Shown in pieces: positions 35,782 to 46,400 of a stretch of 64,000 bases of DNA. This DNA comes from Eucommia ulmoides (taxonomy: Eukaryota > Streptophyta > Magnoliopsida > Garryales > Eucommiaceae), in the NCBI GenBank assembly GCA_016647705.1, contig CM028327.1, forward strand, positions 42,720,017 to 42,784,016. The letters are read 5' to 3'. Below the pieces are notes generated by a model. That model was not told where the DNA came from. It saw only the letters and a program-made list of their open reading frames with translations, and ran no database searches. The position numbers were made by a program, and so were the translations under genes. Each line of letters starts with the position of its first letter. Position 1 is the stretch's first letter.

Positions 35782-36636
35782 TAGGGTTGGTCATGGGCCG
35801 GGTTTGGGCTGGGCTTTTAGTGCGTGTGTTCATAATCTACATTTCTACACATGATACAACACACACAAAGAGATTAAAGGAATTGGGATTTTACATCAAG
35901 CAAACAAAGAAGCTCATCAATGGATTCTGGAGGAGAAAGAAGAATCCATAATTTCCAAGCTGCTGAATCCCAAGCTATTTGTGGGTTTTGTGAAAAATGG
36001 ACAGATCCGCCATGGATCTGTGCTCGGGGCACAGATCCATGACAAATATATGCTGCCTCTCTCTCTTCGGTGGTGGCGGTCGACGTGAAGCGACCTATCG
36101 ACGGCGGCGGCTAGGCGATGGTAGAGGAGGGAAGGGAGGTTTTTGGTCTTTTAGAGAAAGCCATAAAACTTGATACACTTAATTTCTACATTGAAAGTTT
36201 TACATAATTTCCAGCTCTTTTTTTATTGGGTCAAGATTTTTAGCTATTTTGTTTTTTTGTCATGATTTCCAGTTATTCAATACTTGATCAAATCAATCAC
36301 AACCTCTTGTGAGTCCTCATCACAAAACAAATAAAAAAGATAAATGGACCTCAACATAATTGTCGGAGGATATTTTTTAAATTTTTCAAAAGAAAGAGGA
36401 AATATCATCGAAATCCATCCCCACCTACTATATATATATAATAAAAAATAATAAAATAATAATATCGGGCCGACCCTAAAAGTTTTGGCCTAGTCCAAAC
36501 CCGGCCTTAGATTTAGTCGAGCCTTAGAACTTGAGCTCAAGCCCTATCCATGGGCTCAAGCTTTGAATTCAAGCCCTAAAAAAATAGGGTCGGGCTGGGC
36601 AGGCTTAGTTGGCCCCCAAGCCCATGACCATCTCTA
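35782..36636. mobile_element. Non-autonomous hAT-like element
   Basis: Left terminus TAGGGTTGGTCATGGGC and the complement of the right terminus TAGAGATGGTCATGGGC match at 15 of 17 positions. Both arms continue with GGG-rich words (GGGCTGGGC and GGGTCGGGCTGGGC). The 855-bp interior has no transposase. An 8-bp target duplication expected for hAT is not clear (the flanks differ), so the superfamily is tentative. It contains the hairpin at 36001-36041. Confidence 0.6.
36001..36041. repeat. Perfect 13-bp stem hairpin
   Basis: CATGGATCTGTGC (36011-36023), a 5-base loop, then GCACAGATCCATG (36029-36041) is a perfect inverted repeat. An overlapping alternative hairpin, ACAGATCC-GCCAT-GGATCTGT, occupies 36001-36021. 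It lies inside the hAT-like element; the function is unknown. Confidence 0.85.
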
Positions 36637-38245
36637 AGCATAACTGATAAAGACCGAGCGACGTTGCCTAGGACCTATAATGAGATAAGATAAAAGAAGA
36701 CCGAGGTCACAAACAGCCTTGAGAACTTGAATACCGACCTTACTTCGATTTACCGAGGATGTTGCCCGAGCTCATGCAAATTGCTTAGTCTCAGGACTAT
36801 CGGAAGTTGAGCATACATACCCCCAGTTTAGACCTTAACCCATTGTTCGGAACCTATTACCAAATCCCACTATATTAAGAAAAGAGATCGAATAAATCGT
36901 TTAACGGACATATATCGCTCAGTTCCACGAATCTCTTGAAGATTAAGGGGGATTGACCGAGATCTCAAGGGGACTGTCTAGCCAAAGTACATTCATTCTC
37001 ACTAGGAAAAACTCTGGCAAAATCACTTCAAACCTAAACACTTGCTAATTCTCATATCGAAGATACAATATTGGTAGATCTACGAGCGTGTGTATTGTTT
37101 TGTAAAAATCCTAGTTAGAGGAGATTGTATTCTAAATCGAAGGTGCACAATGCCTGATTTATTTAGCAAGTGAAAAAAAATGAAAATTTGGGACAATTTT
37201 AAAAATTAAGAAACACATGAGATTATTTTTTCTTGTTGATTAGGATCGCATTGCAATAATTTTTAGAAACCAAAGACTTAAATAGAAAATGTGAAGTATC
37301 CATATTGAACTTGAAATTAATTAAACCTTGACAATTAATTTGTATAAAATTAGAGAATTAAAATTAAAATTAAAAAGAATGCAAATAAAAGTAAAAAAAT
37401 TGCATGAGCTCTTTTTTTTTTCTAGAATTTTGTGATTAATATACAAAAATTGTCCCCAATAAAATTCTAAATATGCCCAAAATTTTAGGGTATATAGAGT
37501 GATCCACCACCACACTGCTCACCCCCCACCGGCCATCCCCATGCCAACCACCACCCACCACCACGCCGGCCACCATCCACGTCAATCCACTACCACATCT
37601 TCATCTTCTCCCATCTCCGCTCTCTTTATATCTCTCTTTCATGCGCACGCGTGCACACAAATCACACAAAATAAATTAGTTGCAACAAAACATATTTTTT
37701 CATTCTTGTTCGGAGAAATTATATCATTATATGAATAATTATCGTTACCAAACGCAATTTTGTTCTCAAAATCCTCTAGAACAGAAAAAGAATTCTCGTC
37801 CCATTTTATTGGAGTAGAAACAGAAAAACAGAAACGGTTTGATACAAACCACCTTAATTACCGCATTATTTTGCTGCTATATTATTGATTATAGCAATGT
37901 ACAAAGGTAGCAAAATATGTAGAATTTCATAAACTACTCTCCGAATAAGAATAAAACCGTGTATACAAATATATATACACAAATACATACATATTCTATG
38001 TATAAAATACTCTACCCTTCCTCGAGGAGTAATATAATATCTGTGGGTTCTTCATAATGCAAGCCCGGCGGCTCTATTGAAAGATTGGGGGTGGCCGTGG
38101 CCCCTGCAAAAATTTAAAAAGAAAATTAGGGTTTCAATGTAATTTCGTGGTGTAGAAAAATGTACACTTACGACTTGTTTGATAATTGAGACATATGTTC
38201 TTCCCCGAAAGTTCATGCTGTTTTAAGCTGAATTTGATTGGTAAA
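36637..38245. other. Intergenic, transposon-derived in part
   Basis: No gene is recognised. 36640-37150 is less AT-rich and could be a decayed LTR fragment, but no ends were found. 37499-37640 is rich in CACC/CCACC words. 37741-37855 carries a partial 'GTTTGG' MITE (GTTACCAAACGCAATTTTGT ... GGTTTGATACAAACCACC). Confidence 0.4.
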
Positions 38246-38659
38246 GGCCCTGTTTGGTTACTGTTATCGTTCCCTGATTCCTGTTCCCGCTTCCAAATTG
38301 TTGGGAATAATGTATAGAAACGCGTTTGGTAAATACGTTTTTGTTCCCAAAATTTTGTGAGTAATTTGGGACCATTTCCTGAATTCCTCCAAGAAATAAA
38401 AAAAATATTGATTCCTAATCACTCCCACAAAACTATTCCCACGACCACCCCGCCTAAAGAAAAAAAGAACGTTGCACCCAAGCTTGTTTCTTGTTTCTGA
38501 TCTCATAAATTAAAGGAAACAACTTTAGGTTAATGGTCATTACCAATCATGTTTCTATTTCTAAAATACTCCAGAATGGAAATAGAATTTTCACATTCGA
38601 TCCCATCTCAATTTATTGGAATTTGGAAGTAGAAACACAAACACTAACCAAACGCCACC
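38246..38659. mobile_element. MITE, 'GGTGGCGTTTGGTTAGT' family, copy C
   Basis: It begins GGCCCTGTTTGGTTACTG and ends ACTAACCAAACGCCACC, so it is inverted relative to copy B. The interior shares TCACTCCCACAAAACTATTC and CTCATAAATTAAA segments with copy A. At 414 bp it is the longest copy. The flanks do not give an identical target duplication. Confidence 0.75.
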
Positions 38660-39112
38660 TTTATTTTTGTTCTGTTCCCAAATAACTTGAAACATACGTA
38701 AAAACAAAATCCAAAAAAAAAAAAAAAAAAAACATGTTTGTATATTTAAAAAAAAATAATCTAAAATTATAACAAAAACATATTTTCCCCCCTGCTTTTA
38801 TGTTGTCATCTCAAGGTTTTTGGGAAGAAGATAAACCATGGAAATCTGGTTTTTTTGGGTGCTTTCTTTTGTTGAAACACAAATTTATACTATTTTCAAA
38901 AAAGGCTGCCGAATGCATGTGTTTTTTAGAATGATATTTCATGCAGTAACATTCAACAAGTGAGAACAATGTGACATACCTTTCGGATTGCGCCTGTACA
39001 CCGTCATAATTGTGGTGGCCGCTACTCGAAAAATGGCATATACACAAAATAATGTGGCGTCACAAATATAATCAACCGCACTCAGCTTCATGCATTGATT
39101 TCTGTTTCTAGA

Positions 39113-40408
39113 TTAATTAGAACTGCTCCCAAATGTTGAACTTACAGAAACCGATGCAGGTACTTGCTGCGGAGACCAGGTAGATAACCCGTCTCTTGAA
39201 ATTACCTCAGCATTCGCAAAATCAACAAGAGGCGAATATGGTTTTGCTACTTTTCTTTTCATCATGGTCTGGAAAACAAGCAGAAATGAAACTAATCAAA
39301 AATCAGTTTTGGGGGCTAAATCTCACTTTGCACCCCTGAAGTTTGGGTACGGTGACACTGTACCCCATGATATTTATTTCCTGCTTGAAATTTACTTTTT
39401 CTGTATCAATTTGGTCAAATTGTCAAATTTTGGCTAATTATCTCCCATACTCTCACCTAATGGGACAAAATGGGTGTTAAGGTGTTGCCTTTTCTCTTAG
39501 TCATATGACTTGCACGTGCAATAAAAGTAATGCAACAAAAGAAAAGGTTATGCTACCACTTGCACGCTTGAAGTTTGAGCATCGTTGCATTTTGCACTCT
39601 ACTCTGGTGAAAAATTGATCGGAATTAGTCAACTGAACGAAATTGATCAAAAAGTAAACTTCAAGCGGAAAATTGCAACAATTAAAACATCAAGGGACAA
39701 AATGAGAATGCACCTAAACTTCAAGGGTGCAAAGTGAGATGTAACCTTTTTTTGGTGATTCTTGTTACAACCCGGTATTTTGTAAAGGAAAAGCATAAGG
39801 TAAAAACTCATAATCATATACCCTAATTTTATCACCCACGAATGCATTAGACTCTCATACCTTGGATTGGTTTGGCCCATACGTGTTCATTGCTTGCTCA
39901 ATTGAAGAATAAACCTGGGCAACCTGATTGGAATCGAGCTCACATTTTATAATTCGGACTTGATCCTTTGTCTCCAAAGATCTACTCCTTAAATAGAGAA
40001 CAAGTCGTGAAGGAAGCGCATTGGGGTGTTCCTTCTTCCCATGTGTCAATTCCATCGTCACCATGTCATCCCATGTAACATCCCACAATACTGCACATGG
40101 ATCTCTGGCTGGGTTGAATTTCCTTTGGGCAATTATGTTAGAGGTTTGCTGGAAAAAAGTATAAAACCGTTTTAAGTAGACCGCCAATAAATAATTGAAT
40201 ATGACTGGTTTTAGCACATAAAAAATATTATCGAGTTGAACAAACTTACTTGCAACAATATTACCCTTCGATGAGTCACAAGAACAATTTTTCCCTTGGG
40301 GAGGAAAAAGTGGTCTTCATAAGCATCAGATAAGGCAAACTTTGCGCGTACTTTGAATAGATCTAGCTGAGAAAGAAACGATCCGGATTCTGCAAGCTGC
40401 AGTATTAC
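39113..40408 (-). other. VPS13 C-terminal PH-like region
   Basis: The last three exons encode [35 protein letters not shown] and [14 protein letters not shown]. This beta-rich segment corresponds to the C-terminal PH-like module that targets VPS13 proteins to membranes. It ends in a Ser/Pro-rich tail. The upstream exons at 48127-49361 carry the Gly-rich [20 protein letters not shown] helix-forming segment conserved in VPS13 and ATG2. Confidence 0.8.
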
Positions 40409-43400
40409 CTTCATGACAAAACAATATGGAGATCAGAATAGCAGTTGTGTTTCCAAAATAACCACCCTCTCCTTATATAGGGTTAAAAGGTTGCGTATAT
40501 TTGACCCTTTTTAGACCTCACAATTTGGGATCAACCATTTTATGAAGCAGAACCGTAATCGTCTTCTATAATTATGTATATGAGAAGTAAATTGAAAAAG
40601 TTATCCATTACTAATCAATTTGGTCATCTAAAATTGCTGAAATAACTTTCATTTTAAGGGAAGGTTGCATAATAGTATCATTATGTTGGAAACGTCTTTT
40701 GAAATATAAAGAGGTAAGGCTGCATAAATAACCAGATCCTTAGACCGGAGAATTGATTGGTATGAGAGAATCAGCCATTGGCTTGAGTGTGCACAAAAGT
40801 ATATTTTGAAACGTAAAGAGGTAAGGCTTTATAACCCCATCATTTTCATTTTCTTAATATTTATTTTTTCGCTTCAAAATATAAATAAATAAAAATAGCA
40901 CCATCAGTAGCATGGAGTATATATCATCCATTCAAAACACTTCCCAACCTACATAGCAGAAAATGTTGTGTTACTACAGTACAAACAGTCGAAGCAGGGC
41001 AAATTCCAAAAGTTGAGTTAAAGGAAAGAAGAGCATAAATAGTCAAGCTAGATTTAATGCTACACGGAAGCCAACACAGTTGCTAACTTGTTAGCTAAGC
41101 TAGGAAGTGCTTGAGAAAATCGGATCATCTGGTCTAAATCAGAATGCCCGGCAACTGTTTGTGGGTGCTTAAAACTAGATACTCTTCGTTTCCCTAACAT
41201 TAAAGATTGAATGAATTTCTTAAGTCATGTTTTTATAATAAAATTTTGTTGGAATATTTGATATTATTATTATTTGTATATAGGGAAAGTTAAATATGTA
41301 GATTAGGAAAGTTATTATTTGTCGTAGTTAGTTTCCTTATTTATTCTTAATTACTCTTATATGTAGCTTTATTGTACAATTAGAAAAATACACAATTGAT
41401 TATTCAATTTCAATTTGGTATCGGAGCTAAAACAAAAACCCTAGCGTTTACAGCCGCCGCCGGCCATTATAGTCGTCAACGACTTTCGCCGGCATCCAAC
41501 AACAGCCGACGAAGGTTTGCCAGCGTTCCTTACAGCCAGGCGACAAACGAAAGCCCCCCTACAGCCGACGACGAGCTCTCTGTACAACTGACGAAGCCTT
41601 GCCGGTCCCTTACAGCCGCCGATGAACACTCGCCGGCCCTCTACAACCAACGGCGAAGCCTCGTCGGTCCTCTATTCGCCACCGACAGCCTCGCCGAAGC
41701 CCTAACAGCCGACGAACTTACTCTCGCGAGATTTATACGAAATAAATCTCGCGATTACAGCTTGATTGCAGTTCGTGAGGTTCAATTGCAGCCTCCGACG
41801 AACACTCGCGGCCCTAGCTACCACCACCACTGCCGGATTTGCCTGAGCGAACCGAGTCAACTCAGTGAGCCAACTCAACTCAGCATCAAGCAGCCTCTGG
41901 TTTCATGAGATTTGCTCGTTGAAGGTCAACCTGACGATTTTCAACCTCTGACGATATTTCCTCTTACCTTCACTATGTCCGACGTTACCTCGGAATCCAT
42001 CCCAAGGTTCAGCCAATTTACCGAACCAAAACATCTCCATTCCGAATCCCACTCCATCCAAATCACCTCTGTTCGTCTAAATAGAACCAATTTCTTGCGT
42101 TGGTCTCAATCGGTGAGAATGTATATCCGTGGACGAGGACGGATGGGATATCTAACCGGTGATGCAAAGGAGCCCATCATTACAGATCCGTTGCATACGA
42201 CTTAAGATGCTGAAAACTCCATGGTTATGACATGGCTCGTGAACTCTATGGATAAAGAAATCAGCTCCAACGACATGTGCTACCCTATGGCGAAGGAACT
42301 TTGGGATAATGTAAATCAGATGTATTATGATCTGGGAAACCAATCTCAAAAGTATGAGTTGACTCTAAAACTCCGTGATATCCGTCAAGGCGATCACCAA
42401 GTATTTCAATTCATTGAAGAGAATATGGCAGAATCAGGATATGTTCAACGATCATAAATGACATTCGACCAAGGATTATAACCACTATAAGAAGTTGGTG
42501 AATGATGATCGTGTTCTTAAGTCCCTGGTAGGTCTGAAACCGGAACTTCACGAAGTTAGGAGACGAATCATTGGTCGTCAGCCTCTTCCCTCAATTAATG
42601 AGATTTTCTCGGAGGTCCGAAGGGAGGAGACCCGTTGGAACGCTATGCTCAACAAGCCACAAATTATCGGTCCTACAATTCCTCCAATTGGCCAGTCTGC
42701 TTTGGCTGTTGCTAATGCTAACTCCAGCAGGTTTCCACGCCGAGTAGAGGAACGCCCTCGTATTTGGTGCGACTACTGTAACAAGCCCCGTTATACACGG
42801 GAAACATGCTGGAAAATCCATGGGATAATTTGAAGAGCAACAAGTTGGGAGAAAAATCTAACCGATCCTATCCTTCCGCGCATGAAGCTGCCATCACTCC
42901 ATTCAACAAAAAGCAGATTGATCAACTTCTGAAACTGCTGACTGCCAATCCATCATTCGGTACTCCTAATGCTTCCTTAACTCAAACAGGTAGTAACTCT
43001 AAGGTTGTGTTTGGATGAAGGATTTGTAGGAGGGATTTCAATTGGTTAGGGGATTTTGAAATCCACTTTTGGCAAATCCTTTGTTTGGGTAATAGGAGAA
43101 AGAATTTGTGAAATTCTTTTTTGGGTGAATGGAGGGATTTTGAAATGATTTTGGGAGAGGTTGAATTTGTGAAATCCTTCCATCACCGTTTCGCTCTCTT
43201 CTCGTTTGCCTATGTCATTCTCCTTCATTCTCTCCTGTGTTGTTCTCCTTCGTTCATGTTCTTCTGCGTCGTCTTCTTCGCTAATCGTCTTCTGCTTCGT
43301 TCGCCTGTGTCGTTCTTCTGCTTCGTCTTCTTTGCTAATCGTCTTCTGCTTCCATCGTCCAAACTCGTTGTCGTCTAGGGCCTTCGAAGACGATTTCATC

Positions 43401-46400
43401 TTCGAAATCGAAATCAATTGCAAAATCGATTTCGATTTCGAAATCGAAATCAAACGACGATTTCGATTTCGTCTTCGAAATCGAAATCGAACGACGATTT
43501 TGAAATCAAAATCGAACAACAATTTCATCTTCAAAATCGAAGCAGATTAGGGTTTCGACTCCATTTCGAACGACGATTTCGTCTTTGGAATTGAAATCGA
43601 ACTCGATTTGTGAAGGTTGTGTTTGCAGATTAGGGTTTCAACTCCATTTCGAACGACGATTTCGTCTTCGAATTCGAAATCGAAATCGAACGTCGGTCGA
43701 TCAGGGCGTCTTGTGTTTGCAGATTAGGGTTTTTCTTGAATTTGTTCTTGGATTTGGTTGAATTTGTTCTTCAATTTGTTCTTGGATTTGGGTTTGGTAT
43801 GTGGGTTTCTGTTTTTGTTCCCATAAATTCTATTCTGTTCTGTTTTGTTCCCATAAATTCTACTCTGTTCTGTTTTGTTCCCATAATTTGTTGAAATTAC
43901 ACGTTCAAATGTTTCGGCTCAAACTATTATCCAAACAAGGGATTTATGAAATTAACGGATTTTAAAATCCCTTCATTTCACAAATCCCTTGGATTTATCA
44001 AATCCCTTACCCAAACGCAACCTAAAGCCTTTTCTTGTTCCTTAAACTCAGCACCTTGGATTATCGATTCAGGTGCTTCTGATCATATGATAAGTTTTTA
44101 TCACCTTTTCAATACATATTCACCATGTTCTGATAATGAAAGAATTAGAATTGCAGACGGTTGTTTCTCACCCATTGCAGGAAAAGGCCAAATAACAATC
44201 TCAGATAGTATTAATCTAAAAACGGTCTTTCTCATTCCTAAACTTACTTGTAACCTCTTATCTGTGAGTAAACTATTGCGAGATTCGAACTGTCATGCCA
44301 TTTTCTTTGAATCTCAATGTTTCTTTCAGGACTATAGCTCGGGGAAGATGATTGGCAGTGCTAGACTAGTAGATGGCCTTTATTACTTCGATGATAACTC
44401 CTTGAGGAATAAAATAACTCACGGCCCCAGTGTTATGAGTTCAACGTCTGTTCGTGATAAAATCATGCTTTGACACCTTAGATTAGGACATCTAAGTTTT
44501 CAATATCTTAAACATTTGTTTCCGATTTTATTTAAGAATGTGAATTGTTCTTCTTTTTATTGTGAAAGTTGTTTGTTTGCAAAAAGTCAGCGTACTTCTT
44601 ATATTTCAAAACCATATCGTGCATCCAAACCATTCTATTTAATTCATAGCGATGTATGGAGTCCCTAAAAAATCACAACACTATCCGAAAAAAGATGGTT
44701 TGTGACATTTATTGATGATCACACACGTTTATGCTGGACATATTTGCTGGACATATTTGATACGTGCAAAATCTGATGTAGAAGCTTTATTTAAAGATTT
44801 TTGCATTATGTTAGAAAACCAATTTCAAATGAAGACTAGCATTTTTTGCACAGATAATCGAACAGAATATTTCAATGAATGTTTAGGCAGTTTCTTGAAA
44901 ACAAATGGTATTCTACATCAATCCACATGTCGTGACACGCCCCAACAAAATGGCATCGCTGAACGAAAAAATAAACACTTACTCGAAATCGCACGTACAC
45001 TCATGTTTTCTATGCATATTCCAAAATATTTGTGGGGTGATACTCTTTTAACAGCTGCATATTTAATAAATCGCATGTCTACACGTATTCTAAATTACAC
45101 CACACCATTTGATAATTTCAAAACATACTTTCCAGCTTCTAAGATATCAGCCGACCTGCCTCTTAAAGTATTTGGTTGCACCTCCTATGTTCATATTCTT
45201 AGCCAATTTCGATTTAAACTTGATCCTAGAGCAGAAAAATGTATTTTCATCGGTTATGCACCAAATCAAAAAGGGTATAAGTATTACAATCCACAAACCA
45301 AAAAAAATCATATTAGTATGGACGTCACGTTTTTGGAAAATGTTTCTTTCTTTGACAAAAATCCCTTTCAGGGGGAGAATGTAATGGAAGGGAATTTTTG
45401 GGTCACTAATGATCCTCTCCCTACCACAGTTTTAGAAATTTTTCCTCCAAATCAATAAAAAACAAGTGACGACAATATTGAAAAACAAAAAGGGATCCCT
45501 ATTAGTACACTAGTACCGAGCATAATTCTCTCACAAACAGATGAAGAAATACCACGATCACGTACTGAGTTACGGGTTTATACTCGGAGAGGTACAAAGA
45601 AGAATACAGACCAGCCTACTGTTCTAGCACAAGGTCAATCTGACTCCCCAAGCAATGATCCAGCTAATCATATATCTTTACCACCTCCTAATGAATCTTC
45701 TCATTTCAGTATTCCTTCAGATCTTAATATCCCTATAGCCATCAGGAAAGGAGTTAGAAGCTGCACCAATCACCTCATATCTAGATATGTATCCTACACA
45801 AAACTTTCCGAACCTTATAGAGCTTTTACTTCTAAAGTTACTAATCTATTTATTCCAAGGAACATTGAGGAAGCATTAGATGATACAGGTTGAAAACTAG
45901 CAGTTCTGCAAGAGATGAATGCTCTTAAAAGGAGTGGTACGTGGGAAATAGTTGATTCGCCAAAGAAAACAAAGATAGTCGAGTGAGAGTGGGTATTCAC
46001 AGTTAAGTGTAAGGCAAATGGAAGCATAGAACGGTACAAAGCAAGACTTGTGGCTAAAGGGTGCACGCAGACATATGGGATAGACTACCAAGAAACATTT
46101 GCTCCAGTTGCTAAGATAAACTCGATTCGGGTTCTAGTGTCCCTAGCTGTGAATCTTGATTGGCCACTACACCAATTAGACGTGAAAAATGCCTTTCTAA
46201 ATGGAAACTTGGAGGAGGAAGTGTTCATGAGTTTACCGCCAAGCTTTGAAAGAAAGATAGGACAATGAAAGGTGTGCAAACTAAAGAAGTCACTATACAG
46301 CCTAAAACAGTCCCCAAGAGTGTAGTTTGAACGCTTTGGAACCACTGTAAAAAGTTATAGTTATCAACAAAGCCAAACAGATCATACTATATTCTATAGA

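Noticed and set aside
36440..36620. Considered as a separate GGGC-rich MITE
   Set aside because: It is the right arm of the longer element 35782-36636, whose left arm matches it in inverted orientation.
38040..38104. Possible alternative VPS13 terminal exon after a TTTTTGCAG acceptor
   Set aside because: The 29-codon frame is no longer than chance allows, and the model ending [18 protein letters not shown] at 39113 matches the C-terminal style I recall for plant VPS13.
39145..39160. GTAAGT donor-like site inside the last VPS13 exon
   Set aside because: Using it would remove the conserved-looking Ser-rich C-terminus, and no convincing downstream exon in phase was found.
41396..41908. 170-codon open frame at the left of the copia element
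   Set aside because: It overlaps the LTR end and primer-binding site and lies in the GC-rich leader before gag; composition alone explains it.
43046..43550. Open frames on both strands inside the MITE
   Set aside because: They translate the GAAATCGA low-complexity core and show no domain.
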